NCBI RefSeq assembly: GCF_900104895.1
Contig: NZ_LT629742.1
Span: 3,773,722-3,837,721, forward strand
Source: Microterricola viridarii
Lineage (GTDB): Bacteria > Actinomycetota > Actinomycetes > Actinomycetales > Microbacteriaceae
Direction: 5' to 3'
DNA: 64,000 bases
Notes under the pieces: generated by a model
What the model was told of the DNA's origin: nothing
Seen by the model: the letters and a program-made list of their open reading frames with translations, nothing else
Database searches by the model: none
Part shown: positions 49,501 to 58,832 of the stretch, one piece after another
Position numbering within the stretch: the stretch's first letter is position 1
Layout of the letters: each line of letters opens with the position of its first letter
Position numbers and translations under genes: made by a program

Positions 49501-50727
49501 GTCCACATCCCCGTCACCGGCGCAGACTTCGACCTGGACCGGGTGCCGCCGCACCTGCGGGTCACCTTCCGCGTCGTCGACGGGAAGGGCCGCGAGATCG
49601 ACAGCGACAAGGACCTGCGCGCACTGCAGGGCCGGCTCAGCGAGCGGGCCCGCGACGCCGTGGCGAGCAGCTTCGCCGACCCGGATGCCGGCGGCCGTGG
49701 CCGACGCGGCGGGCGGCCGGGCTCCGACGACCCCCAGACCGGCGACTTCAGCGTGCAGCCGCGCGGCGGGCGCCCTGGTCGGCCCGGCGGCCCCGGAGCC
49801 CCGGCGGCCTCCGCGTTCGTCGAGCGCAGCGGCCTCACAACCTTCCCCACCGGGCTGCCGAGCATTCCGGGCAACGGACCGGACCAGCAGGGCACCGAGA
49901 TCCCCCGCTTCGTCGACCTGCAGCAGGGCGGCAACACGATCCGCGCCTACCCGGCGCTGGTCGACGAGGGCCAGAGCGTCGCGCTGCGACTGCTGACGAC
50001 CGCAGAGGAGCAGGCGCGGGCGATGCCCGGCGGCATCCGGCGCCTGCTTCTGCTGGCCGTGCCGTCGCCGTCGAGCTACGTGCAGAAGCACCTGACCGGC
50101 AACGAGAAGCTCACGCTGGCGGCCAGCCCGTACCGCACCACCCAGGCGCTCTTCGATGACTGCCTGGCCGCCTGCGTCGACGATGTGCTGTTCCGGGTGA
50201 AGCCGGACGGGCTCGTGTTCAGCAAGGCCGAGTTCGAGACGGTGCGCGACCGGGTGTCGTCCGTGGTGATGGACACCATGTTCGAGACGGTGAAGATGGT
50301 GACCAGCGCCCTCACCGCTGCACGCAAGGCCGACAAGGCACTCAAGGCGGCGAGCAGCATCACGATCATGTCGGCGCTGGCGGATGCCCGGCAGCAGCTG
50401 GATGGGCTGGTCTACCCCGGCTTCGTCTCGCAGACCGGGCTGGAGCGGCTGCGGCACCTGCCGCGCTACCTCGGCGGCATCAGCGTGCGCGTTGAGAAGC
50501 TCGTGGCGAACCCGGGTCGCGACCGGGTCGGGCTCACCGAGATCGAGGCCGCGCAGACCGCGTTCCGCAATGCCGGCGGCACGATCCCGCTGGCGCCGCA
50601 CGCGCCGGCGAACCTCGTGAAGGCCCGCTGGATGTTGGAGGAGTTGCGCATCAGCCTGTTCGCGCAGGAGCTGCGCACCGCGGAGAGCGTCTCCCTGCAG
50701 CGCATCAACAAGGTGCTCGCGGGATAA
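46600..50727 (+). CDS. hrpA: ATP-dependent RNA helicase HrpA
   Basis: 1375 residues, the size of HrpA, a DEAH-box helicase that acts on mRNA and stalled ribosomes. Walker A is GATGSGKT (38-45), motif II DEAH at about 132-135 (TIIIDEAHERSLN), motif III TSATID, motif VI QRSGRSGRTSNG. The HA2 and OB-fold domains follow, then the long HrpA-specific C-terminal DUF3418 region (PSPSSYVQKHLTGNEKLTLA). A glycine/arginine-rich insertion is at about 1025-1070. It stands alone between the inverted repeat at 46492-46550 and the terminator at 50806-50840. Confidence 0.96.
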   Translation: MTDTAIPEITYPPELPVSAMRDEIADAIRDNQVVIVAGATGSGKTTQIPKICLELGRTSIGHTQPRRLAARTIAERIAEELGQEVGGLVGYQVRFTDKATASTRVKLMTDGILLNEMHRDRLLRRYDTIIIDEAHERSLNIDFLLGYLKELLPKRPDLKVIVTSATIDPESFAKHFADADGTPAKIIEVSGRTYPVEIRYRPLVAEESLDEDDEEQTGAANPADDKDYLQGILEALDELNRESSGDVLVFLSGENEIRDAEEAVRGHYGASAGGRAGVTEVLPLYGRLSAADQHRVFQPSTVAGVRRRVVLATNVAETSLTVPGIKYVIDAGTARISRYSVRSKVQRLPIEAISQASANQRSGRSGRTSNGIAIRLYSEEDFNRRPEFTEPEVLRTNLAAVILQMIALDLGDIAKFPFLTPPDSRGVKDGLDLLTELGAIRAGKTAAASAAPRLTRIGQQLAKLPIDPRFGRMVIESKTQNVSRDVLAIVAGLTIQDPRERPLERRQQADEKHARFADPTSDFLSLLNLWNYLEKQQRELGSSAFRRLCKAEHLNYLRVREWNDVYRQLRQLAKPLGLTVHETSRDGEASAPNPDGIHRALLSGLLSHIGLKDQAQAAKASGPRGSKEAAGARRGKGEYIGARQARFTLFPGSALAKKQPDAVMSAELVETSRLFARTNAAIDPAWAEPLAGDLCKRSYSEPHWSKSQGSVIAYEKVTLYGVPIVPKRRVQFGNIDPHYARELFIRHALVEGEWDVSRLNAGLTAFDRANKRLRAELEQLEERTRRRDILVDDEAVFEFYNRRIPPEVASTRSFETWWRTAHKETPELLTMTAEALVPEDVSSEADSTLFPPSWRQDDQVFTLRYKFEPGAVDDGVSVVVPLTLLARLRPEGFDWQVDGLRGELITALLKSLPKVIRRNVVPAADWAAKIAAELPERPEGGAAGSRSTAPVTVTPFTEAIAAVIKKLVHIPVTGADFDLDRVPPHLRVTFRVVDGKGREIDSDKDLRALQGRLSERARDAVASSFADPDAGGRGRRGGRPGSDDPQTGDFSVQPRGGRPGRPGGPGAPAASAFVERSGLTTFPTGLPSIPGNGPDQQGTEIPRFVDLQQGGNTIRAYPALVDEGQSVALRLLTTAEEQARAMPGGIRRLLLLAVPSPSSYVQKHLTGNEKLTLAASPYRTTQALFDDCLAACVDDVLFRVKPDGLVFSKAEFETVRDRVSSVVMDTMFETVKMVTSALTAARKADKALKAASSITIMSALADARQQLDGLVYPGFVSQTGLERLRHLPRYLGGISVRVEKLVANPGRDRVGLTEIEAAQTAFRNAGGTIPLAPHAPANLVKARWMLEELRISLFAQELRTAESVSLQRINKVLAG

Positions 50728-50742
50728 CTGCGACCCGGGCCG

Positions 50743-50777
50743 GTTGGTTTCGGTCGCTGGCGCCTCCTCGAGCCAAC
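50743..50777. repeat. GTTGGTT...AGCCAAC element copy
   Basis: Copy of the dispersed family in the other orientation (GTTGGTTTCGGTCGC ... CCTCGAGCCAAC), just past the hrpA stop. Compare 4133-4219, 14352-14386 and 57861-57892. Confidence 0.7.
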
Positions 50778-50805
50778 GGGAGTGCGGCCCGCCGGTGGAA
50801 ACGCA

Positions 50806-50840
50806 GACACGCCGTGCCCCGGGCGGGGGCACGGCGTGTC
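50806..50840. terminator. Perfect 15-bp hairpin between hrpA and the sugar kinase gene
   Basis: GACACGCCGTGCCCC (50806-50820) and GGGGCACGGCGTGTC (50826-50840) around a 5-base loop, located between convergent genes. A strong bidirectional terminator candidate. Confidence 0.8.
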
Positions 50841-50878
50841 ACACGGAGGCTCCGGCTGGGCGCTCAAGCGCCGGCGCG

Positions 50879-51823
50879 TCAGAGCAGGCGGGCGACCTCT
50901 GTGCGGGTGGGCGGGTTGGCCCCGGCCCGCGAGCAGGTGATCGCCGCGGCCGCGCTCGCGTAGCGCAGCACCGAGCGCAGCGTCTCCTCGTCGAGGCGGC
51001 CGCGCCGCTCCGGCCCGATGGCCGCCGCGTCGTCGATCGCGGCGACGAGCGCCGCCATGTACGAGTCGCCGGCCCCGACGGTGTCGACCAGGCCGAGGCT
51101 GCGCACGGCATCCACCACGATGGCCTCGGCGCCGCCCGGCGTCAGCGCGACGGATCCGTCGCCGCCCCGGGTCACGACCACGAGTTCCGGCCCCATCTCG
51201 GCCCACCGCCGTGCCGACTCCACCGGGCTCTGCCCGGGGTAGAGCCAGCCGAGGTCCTCCTCGCTGGCCTTCACGATGTCGCTGCTCCGCACGAAGCGCT
51301 CGGCCGCGACGCGCGCCTCGGCCGGCGTGATGCCGAGCAGGGGGCGGCAGTTCGGGTCGAAGCTCACGCTGGCGCTCGCGCGCAGGCCCTGCGCCCACGC
51401 GAAGACCGCGTCGGCGCCCGGCGCCAGCACGGCACCGAGCGAACCGACGTGCACGTGCTGCACGGGGGCGTCGAGCGCAACCCCGCCCGGTTCCACGGCC
51501 CAGTTGACGGCGAACTCGTAGCTCGCATCGCCCGTCGCGCTGACCTGGGCGATCGCGGTGCTCGTCGCCGCTCCCTGCACATCGGCGTTGTGCAGGGTCA
51601 CGCCGTTCTCGGCCAGGTAGCCGCGGATGCGCTCGCCGTGCTCGTCGTCACCGACGGCGCTGATGAGGGCACTGGGGACGCCCAGCCGCGCCAGGCCGAC
51701 GGCGATGTTGAGCGGCCCGCCACCCGTGTGCTCCTCGACGCCGCCCGCGCGGTGGATCACATCGATGAGCGCCTCGCCGACGACGGCGACGGACGTCGCC
51801 GTCGCGGCTGCGCCGGCGCTCAT
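50879..51823 (-). CDS. PfkB family carbohydrate kinase
   Basis: 314 residues of the ribokinase/PfkB fold. N-terminal signature AVVGEALIDVIHRAGGVEEH, then GGGPLNIAVGLARLG for the sugar-binding side; the C-terminal signature DTVGAGDSYMAALVAAIDD carries the catalytic Asp in GAGD. The group is closest in appearance to fructokinases. It overlaps the zinc dehydrogenase gene by four bases, so the pair is coupled: the dehydrogenase would make a ketose and this enzyme would phosphorylate it. The substrate could also be 2-keto-3-deoxygluconate or another ketose. Confidence 0.92.
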   Translation of the reverse strand: MSAGAAATATSVAVVGEALIDVIHRAGGVEEHTGGGPLNIAVGLARLGVPSALISAVGDDEHGERIRGYLAENGVTLHNADVQGAATSTAIAQVSATGDASYEFAVNWAVEPGGVALDAPVQHVHVGSLGAVLAPGADAVFAWAQGLRASASVSFDPNCRPLLGITPAEARVAAERFVRSSDIVKASEEDLGWLYPGQSPVESARRWAEMGPELVVVTRGGDGSVALTPGGAEAIVVDAVRSLGLVDTVGAGDSYMAALVAAIDDAAAIGPERRGRLDEETLRSVLRYASAAAAITCSRAGANPPTRTEVARLL

Positions 51824-52851
51824 GATGCGGGCGTCACGATCGTCTTCATGCTGGCGCCGTCCCTCGATGCGGTCAGCGCCGCCTCGACCTCGTCGAGGCC
51901 GAAGCTGCCGGTGACGAGGGCGTCGAGGTTGACGCTGCCGTTGGCCAGCAGTGCGATCGCCGTCGGCCAGGTGTTCGCGTAGCGGAACACGCCCGTCACC
52001 CAGAGCTCGTTGTTCTGGATCAGGTTGACCGGCATCTCGAGGCTGTCGGCGCCGAGGCCGACGAGGATCACGCGGCCGGCCGGGCGCACGGCGGGGATAC
52101 CGGCCCGGATGGCCGGTGCGGCTCCGGAGGCGTCGATGAAGGCGTCAACCGCGAGGTGCTCCAGCGGGGCCCCCGCGAGGTGGGCATGGGTGGCCCCGTG
52201 TTGCAGCGCGAACGCCAGGCGCGGCTCGGAGACATCGCTGATGTGCACCTCGACCGCGCCGAATGCGCGGGCGACCTGCGCGGTGATGACGCCGATCGGG
52301 CCGGCCCCGGCGATGAGCACCCGCGAGCCCGCGGTGACCTCGGCTTTGTGGCAGGCGGCGATTCCGACGGAGAGCGGCTCGACCAGCGCCGCGGAGGCGT
52401 CGCTGATCGAGTCGGGCACGTCGTGCGCGAAATCCTGCTCGATGAGCACGTACTCGGCGAATGCGCCGTCGATCGGCGGCGTTGCGAAGAACTCCATGGC
52501 GGCGCAGAGGTTGTAGCGGCCCGCCTTGCACTGCTCGCAGGCGCGGCACGGCTTCTGCGGCTCGATCGACACCCGGGATCCGATGCGTGCCGCATCCACC
52601 CCGCTGCCGACGGCCACGATCGTTCCCGAGGCCTCATGGCCGAGCACGAGCGGGGCGGTGACCACGAAGGGCCCGATCCGTCCGTGCTCGTAGTAGTGGG
52701 TGTCGCTGCCGCACACGCCAACGGCGGCGACGCGCACGAGCACCTCGCTGGCGCCGGGCGTCGGCACGGGGCGTTCGGTCAGGCGCACGCTGTGCGCGGC
52801 GTCCAGCTGCGAGACGCGCATCGTCTCTGGCAGCACGGGTGTGGTGGTCAT
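51820..52851 (-). CDS. Zinc-dependent polyol/alcohol dehydrogenase (sorbitol dehydrogenase-like)
   Basis: 343 residues of the medium-chain dehydrogenase family. The catalytic zinc ligands are visible in VGVCGSDTHYYEHGRIGPF and LVLGHEASGTIV; the four structural cysteines are in PQKPCRACEQCKAGRYNLC; the Rossmann motif is LIAGAGPIGVITAQVA. The HYYEHGRIG stretch is typical of sorbitol/xylitol/L-iditol dehydrogenases, which oxidise a sugar alcohol to a ketose with NAD. It lies between the sulfatase and the PfkB kinase, 32 bases from the former. A threonine or galactitol substrate cannot be excluded. Confidence 0.93.
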   Translation of the reverse strand: MTTTPVLPETMRVSQLDAAHSVRLTERPVPTPGASEVLVRVAAVGVCGSDTHYYEHGRIGPFVVTAPLVLGHEASGTIVAVGSGVDAARIGSRVSIEPQKPCRACEQCKAGRYNLCAAMEFFATPPIDGAFAEYVLIEQDFAHDVPDSISDASAALVEPLSVGIAACHKAEVTAGSRVLIAGAGPIGVITAQVARAFGAVEVHISDVSEPRLAFALQHGATHAHLAGAPLEHLAVDAFIDASGAAPAIRAGIPAVRPAGRVILVGLGADSLEMPVNLIQNNELWVTGVFRYANTWPTAIALLANGSVNLDALVTGSFGLDEVEAALTASRDGASMKTIVTPAS

Positions 52852-52883
52852 CTCGTCTCCTCTGGTGGTGCTGGGGCGGCCGG

Positions 52884-54326
52884 CTAGCGCCATTCCTTGC
52901 CCCACGTTGCAGTGTGCATCGAGCTGGTGGCGCGCCAGTGCGAGATCGCCTTCTCCAGGCGGGTGCGCACCTCGGCGTGCTCCGGCTCGCTCCACAGGTT
53001 GGTCTCCTCGTGCGGGTCGGCGGCGAGGTCGAAGAGCTGGCCCTCGTCGTAGTCGATGAACTCGACGAGCTTGAACTGCTCGTCGCGCACCATCGTCATG
53101 AGCGCCGTCTCGGTGAGGATGAAGTCGCGGGCGTGCTCGGAGAACACGTAGCGGCGCCCGCTCCACTCCTCGCCGCGCAGCGCGGGCAGCAGCGACTCGG
53201 CTTCCATCCAGACCGGCGGGGTGATGCCGGCCAGCTCCAGCAGCGTCGGCGCGACATCCATCAGCGACACCAGGCCGCTCAGCTGCTGGTCGCCCTTCAC
53301 CCGGCCGGGGCCCCAGATGATGCCGGGCACGTGCACGCTCGGCTCGTACATCGTCCACTTCTGGGAGTGGCCGTGGTCGTTCAGGGCGTCACCGTGGTCG
53401 GAGGTGAAGACCACGATGGTGTTCTCGAGCACGCCGCGCTCGTCGAGGGCATCGAGGATGCCGCCGACCTGCTCGTCGATCAGCGAGACGTTGGCGAAGT
53501 AGTGCCGGCGCTGGCGCTCGAGCTGCTCGGCCGTGGGGTTCTCCAGCTGCACGATCGCGTCGTGGTCGTTGGCCTGGTGGTGCTTGCGCAACTCCTTGAG
53601 CGGCGTGGGCTGCGAGTCCAAGTCGGCCTGGGTGCGCTTGGCCTCCGGCATCGCCCGGCCCAGGTACGGCTCGAGGTGCTTCGCGGTGGGGTCGTAGGGC
53701 GGGTGTGGCCCGGGGAACCCGATCTGCAGGAAGAACGGCGCGTTCTTGTCCGGGTAGGTGTCCAGCCAGTGCCGGGCCAGGTTGCCGACGAAGTTGTCGG
53801 CGTGCAGGTCGTCCGGCAGCTCCCACTCGAATGCGCCGAGGCGCTCCGAGTAGTCCTCCCGCGTGCGGTACGTCACGCGGGAGGGCTTCTCGTGGCCCCG
53901 GATCCAGATGGCCTTGTCCCACTGGTCGAGGAAGTACGGCAGATTCGGGTGTGCACGGTCCTTGTTCTCGATGACGTGCCGCTCGTGGAATCCGACCGAC
54001 GCCTCATACGGGTAGGTGTGCATCTTGCCCACGCTGGTGCAGCGGTACCCCTCCGCCGCCAACAGCTCCACCCAGGAGTGCGACCACTTGTCGTCATTCC
54101 GCAAGACACCGGAACTGTGCGGGTACAGCCCCGTGAACAGGCTCGCCCGCGACGGTGCGCAGGAGGGCGAGGCCACGTAGGTGTTGGTGAATGCGGTGCC
54201 CTCGCGCACGAGGCGGTCGAGGTGCGGCGTGTCGACGTGGTCGTGGCCGAGGGCCGCGATCGAGTCGAAGCGCTGCTGATCGGTCATGATGAGCACGATG
54301 TTGGGGCGCGCGTCGTTGGTGGTCAT
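52884..54326 (-). CDS. Sulfatase (formylglycine-dependent, arylsulfatase/choline-sulfatase superfamily)
   Basis: 480 residues. The signature SPSCAPSRASLFTG places Cys56 in the CxPSR motif that is converted to formylglycine; metal ligands appear in IVLIMTDQQRFDS and VVFTSDHGDALNDHG. No signal peptide is seen, so it should act in the cytoplasm on an imported sulfate ester. The formylglycine-generating enzyme needed to mature it is encoded 2.5 kb away at 56866. ATG 54326 (MTTNDARPN) is chosen because the family core begins directly after it. The MFS gene upstream and the dehydrogenase and kinase downstream suggest a sulfated sugar or polyol substrate. Confidence 0.93.
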   Translation of the reverse strand: MTTNDARPNIVLIMTDQQRFDSIAALGHDHVDTPHLDRLVREGTAFTNTYVASPSCAPSRASLFTGLYPHSSGVLRNDDKWSHSWVELLAAEGYRCTSVGKMHTYPYEASVGFHERHVIENKDRAHPNLPYFLDQWDKAIWIRGHEKPSRVTYRTREDYSERLGAFEWELPDDLHADNFVGNLARHWLDTYPDKNAPFFLQIGFPGPHPPYDPTAKHLEPYLGRAMPEAKRTQADLDSQPTPLKELRKHHQANDHDAIVQLENPTAEQLERQRRHYFANVSLIDEQVGGILDALDERGVLENTIVVFTSDHGDALNDHGHSQKWTMYEPSVHVPGIIWGPGRVKGDQQLSGLVSLMDVAPTLLELAGITPPVWMEAESLLPALRGEEWSGRRYVFSEHARDFILTETALMTMVRDEQFKLVEFIDYDEGQLFDLAADPHEETNLWSEPEHAEVRTRLEKAISHWRATSSMHTATWGKEWR

Positions 54327-54369
54327 GGGTATCTGCCTGCCTTCCGCTGGCTTGTCGCTCTGCCGCTGC

Positions 54370-55739
54370 CTAGCGGGCTGCGCGCGCGAGCTTGCGCGCG
54401 CTGTTGTTCGTGACGATGGCCGAGGTGTCGCTGAGGTCGAGCTTGGAGTTCTCGGATGCCAGCAGCACACAGATCGCGCTGATCACACAGGCGGCGATCA
54501 GGTAGATCACGGCGGGCCAGTACGAGCCGAGGAAGACCGAGGTCAGCGCGACGGCGATCGCGGGGGTCGGGGCGCCACCGATCAGGGCGGAGCTCTGGTA
54601 GACGACGCCGAGGCCGGTGTAGCGCATGCGGGTGCCGAACATCTCGGCGAAGAATGCTCCCTGGATGGAGAACATCATGCCGGTTCCGACCGCGTGCAGG
54701 GCCACGATGATCAACCAGGTGCTGAGCGGCTGGTTGAGTTGGAGGATCGGGAAGTAGAACAGCGCTCCGACGCCGCAGATGGCGATGCCGGCCAGGTAGA
54801 TCGGGCGACGACCGATGCGGTCGGACCAGCTGCCGAAGAACGGCAGCAGCACCATCTGCACGCCGGCCGAGATCGTGAAGCCGACCAGGATCAGGGTGCT
54901 CGGCAGGCCGAGGTAGGTGGTCGTGAAGGAGATCGCGAAGACGTTGATGATGTTGTAGGTCACGGCGTCGGCCATGCGGGCGCCGATGCCGAGGAGCAGG
55001 TTCTTCCAGCCCTCGCGGATCAGCGCGAAGAACGGAACAGAACGCACCTCGTCCTTGTCGGCCTCGAAGGCCGGCGTCTCCGGCAGCGAACGACGGATGA
55101 CGAAGGCGAGCAGGACGAAGACACCGCTGAGCAGGAACGGCACGCGCCAGCCCCACGAGAAGAAGTCGTCCTCGGGGAGCAGCTGCATCAGGCTGAAGAT
55201 ACCCGTCGAGACCAGGAGTCCGGCCGGGGTACCCATCTGGTGGAAGCTGCCCATGAGGCCGCGCTTGCCCGTTGGTGCGTTCTCGAGGGCAACGAGCGAG
55301 CCGCCGCCGAACTCACCGCCGATGCCGAAGCCCTGCAGCAGGCGTGCGAGCAGAAGCAGCACGACCGACAACACACCGAGCTGCTCGTAACCGGGCAGCA
55401 GGCCAATGACGAAGGTGCAGATACCGATGATCAGCACCGTCATGATCAGCATCTTCTTGCGGCCAAGCTTGTCGCCGAAGTGGCCGAACACGATGGCGCC
55501 GAGCGGGCGCATCAGGAAGCCGGCGGCGAAGCTGCCGAACGACATCAGCAGTGCAACGGTCGGGTCTGACTCGGGAAGAAGATGCGGGGGAACACGAGCG
55601 CGGCAGCGATGCCGTACAGGTAGAAGTCGTACCACTCGATGAATGCGCCGGCGAATGCTGCGGCGACGGCCTTCTTGGGCGAGGCGGGGGTGGCGACCGC
55701 AGGTGCAGCTGCGGTTGCCACGGACGTGGGGGAAGTCAT
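54370..55739 (-). pseudogene. MFS transporter, metabolite:H+ symporter (MHS) type, one frameshift
   Basis: The protein reads from ATG 55739 as an MHS-type permease (AVAAAFAGAFIEWYDFYLYG, GFLMRPLGAIVFGHFGDKLG), with 12 membrane segments and about 456 residues when joined. Near 55568 one base is missing: CCCGAGTCAGACC where CCGGAGTCAGACC would keep frame, so the first 58 codons and the rest lie in different frames. GG to G loss looks like a sequencing error; the gene is otherwise intact. It starts 44 bases upstream of the sulfatase and probably imports its substrate by proton symport. Confidence 0.85.
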
Positions 55740-55898
55740 GGGGGCCCTTCTTTGGACGTGTTGCGCTCAAATGAGCGCAGCCATTTGCACATTAGTGATC
55801 GGTTCACTGTAGCCACCGGGAAAGCCTCGCGCAAACGTGAGGCGCAATTCGCACATATGAGCGGTAGAATGGCAGCTCGAAGAGGAATGAGGCTCGAC
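55740..55898. promoter_or_regulatory. Divergent MFS / SorC control region
   Basis: 159 bases. GCGCTCA-AA-TGAGCGC (55763-55778) is a palindrome; TTGCACATTAGTG lies near 55784 and TTCGCACATATGAGCGG near 55848. A TAGAAT -10 element lies at 55865-55870. SorC proteins bind such repeated half sites. Related motifs appear upstream of the amino-acid receptor gene near 60895-60945. Confidence 0.5.
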
Positions 55899-56866
55899 GT
55901 GGCAACTCGCACACCCCCGAAGCACCCCACCCATGATCCGTCACAGGTGCTGAGAGTTGCCCGCTCCTACTACCTCGACGACGAGTCGAAGGTGGCGATC
56001 GCCGAGCGCGAGCTGCTCAGCCGCTGGCAGGTCGCCCGGATCCTCGAAGACGCCCGCGCCTCCGGGCTGGTGCGCATCTCTGTTGGCGACCCGGCCGAGA
56101 TCGACTCGGTCGCCGGCGCGAAGATCACGAGCGCCCTCGGCCTGGCCGAGACCATCGTGGTCGGCCGCTCGCGCAAGCTCGGCCTGGAGCCGTCGCTCGA
56201 CAGCGTCGGCGAGGCGCTGGCGCGCTACCTCACCGCGACCGTGCTCGAGGGGGATGCCGTCGGGCTCACCTGGAGTCGCGCGATCGAGGCAATGGCCGCC
56301 CACCTCGACCACCTCGCGCCGTGCGACGTCGTGCAGCTGGCCGGAGCGCTCACCCTGACGGGGAACCGCATGGGCTCCGTCGAGATCATCCGCCACGTCG
56401 CCCGTCTCGCCCACGGCACGGCGTACCCGATCTACGCCCCCTGGTGGTGGAGAGCCCCGACATCCGGCGCGCGCTGGAGCAGCAGGCCGAGATCGCGGCC
56501 TGCCTGAAGCGGGCCGCGGACCTCAGCATCGCCGTCGTCTCGGTCGGCACCTGGTCGGAGGAGGGCTCCTCGCTCTACCCGCTCGTCCCGGCGAAGCTGG
56601 CGCAGCAGGCCGCGGCGGCCGGCGCCGTCGGCGAGATCAGCGGCCGCGTCTTCACGGCCGACGGCACGCTCGCACTCGCCGCCCTCGATGACCGGGTGCT
56701 GGGCATCTCGGCCGAACAGCTGCGCGCCGTCCCGCACATCGTGGCCACCAGCTACGGCGCCCACCGCGTCGACGCGACCATCGCGGCCGCCCGCGCCGGT
56801 TACGCACACACGCTGATCATCGACAGCGCCCTCGCCGACGCCATCACCCTGAAGCTGGGGCTCTGA
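55899..56866 (+). pseudogene. SorC family sugar-binding transcriptional regulator, one frameshift
   Basis: Joined length about 322 residues: N-terminal helix-turn-helix (RVARSYYLDDESKVAIAERE, then LLSRWQVARILEDARASGLV), then the sugar-phosphate-binding domain ending LGISAEQLRAVPHIVATSYG. Near 56440 one base is missing in a C run (GCCCCCTGG instead of GCCCCCCTGG), splitting the frame; this looks like an error. Start GTG 55899 is preferred because TAGAAT at 55865-55870 would lie inside any gene begun at ATG 55857; ATG 55887 is a close alternative. It is divergent from the MFS-sulfatase operon and likely its regulator, responding to a sugar phosphate. The FGE gene follows, overlapping by one base. 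Confidence 0.85.
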
Positions 56867-57846
56867 TGAGCGCGGGCGACCCGCACGGCAGCTCGTGCTG
56901 CGCCCCGCAGGGCCGGCACGGCCTGACCCTCTCCCCCAGCGCCGCCTCCCCCGCCACCGGTGCGGAGCGGCAGGCAGGCCGGGGCACACGATCGAGCAGG
57001 CGCTCGTTCCCGCCCAGACGTTCGCCATGGGAGACCACCAGGGCGTCGGCTACCGCGCCGACGGCGAGCAGCCGGTGCACGCCGTGACCCTCGACGCCTT
57101 CAGCATCGACGCCACCTCCGTGACGAATGACGCGTTCCGCGCCTTCGTCGAGGCCACCGGCTACCGCACGGAGGCCGAGACGTTCGGCTACTCCGCCGTC
57201 TTCCACCTCGCGCTGGCCGCACCGCAGAAGGACATCGTCGGGCAGCCGCCCGCGACCCCGTGGTGGCTCGGCGTGCGCGGCGCCGATTGGCAGCACCCGG
57301 GCGGCAGCGACTCCGACCTGAGCGGCCTCGGCGACCACCCCGTCGTGCACGTGAGCTGGAACGACGCCGCGGCCTACTGCCGCTGGGCCGGCCGCGCGCT
57401 GCCCAGCGAGGCGCAGTGGGAGGCGGCGTCCCGGGGCGGCCTCGACGGGGCGCGCTACCCGTGGGGCACCGAGCGCGAGGACTGGCGGATGAACATCTGG
57501 CAGGGCACCTTCCCCACGGTGAACACGCTGGACGACGGCTGGCTCACCACCGCGCCGGTGCGCAGTTTCACCCCCAACGCCTACGGGCTCTGGCAGACCG
57601 TCGGCAACGTCTGGGAGTGGTGCGCGGACTGGTTCGACCCCGGGTACTACGCCGCCTCGCCGAGCGAGAACCCGCGGGGCCCGGATTCTGGCGCGCTGCG
57701 CGTCATGCGCGGTGGGTCGTTCCTCTGCCACGACTCGTACTGCAATCGGTACCGCAATGCGGCCCGCTCGTCGAACACACCGGACTCGTCGATGTCCAAC
57801 GCGGATTCCGCACCGTCGCCCGTGTCGCCCGCCGGTCGACGAGTAG
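56866..57846 (+). pseudogene. Formylglycine-generating enzyme (sulfatase-modifying factor), frameshifted
   Basis: Converts the CxPSR cysteine of sulfatases to formylglycine. The FGE domain begins PAQTFAMGDHQGVGYRADGE and continues QPVHAVTLDAFSIDATSVTN; HPVVHVSWNDAAAYCRWAGR and RALPSEAQWEAASRGG are standard. Both active cysteines are present in [20 protein letters not shown]. The N-terminal SCCAP-type start (SSCCAPQGRHG) is in another frame. Three indels are inferred: a G run near 56980, GGGA to GGA near 57800, and a C run near 57830. The corrected frame would end at TAG 57844-57846; as read, the last frame runs to 57917. No other FGE or sulfatase pair is seen in the window. Confidence 0.88.
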
Positions 57847-57860
57847 GCACGGCTCGTCTG

Positions 57861-57892
57861 GTTGGCTTCGGTCGCACGCTGCCCGAGCCAAC
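57861..57892. repeat. GTTGGCT...AGCCAAC element copy
   Basis: GTTGGCTTCGGTCGC at 57861 pairs with GAGCCAAC ending at 57892. Fifth copy of the family, again directly past a gene end. Confidence 0.7.
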
Positions 57893-57937
57893 GGGGAATG
57901 CGAAAACCGCCGGTTGAGCGAACCCCGGCGGGATGCA

Positions 57938-57972
57938 ACGAGGCCCGCTTCCCGCGGGAAGCCGGGCCTCGT
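57938..57972. terminator. Hairpin between FGE and the ABC ATPase genes
   Basis: ACGAGGCCCG (57938-57947) pairs with CGGGCCTCGT (57963-57972), with TTCCCGCGGGAA in the loop also self-complementary. Located between convergent genes; followed by a CTCGATACGCTCG-type repeat at 57978-58013. Confidence 0.7.
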
Positions 57973-58019
57973 GCGAGGTCTCGATACGCTCGTTCTCGTC
58001 ACTCGACCAGCGAGTTCGG

Positions 58020-58828
<809 letters not shown>

Positions 58829-58832
<4 letters not shown>

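Noticed and set aside
50879..52851. PfkB and zinc dehydrogenase as an independent mannitol or sorbitol operon
   Set aside because: Possible, but the genes are only 32 bases from the sulfatase on the same strand with no terminator or promoter seen between, so one operon is more likely.
56430..56450. Programmed ribosomal frameshifting in the SorC gene
   Set aside because: The site is a C run in a region where six unrelated genes have similar single-base shifts; sequencing error is simpler.
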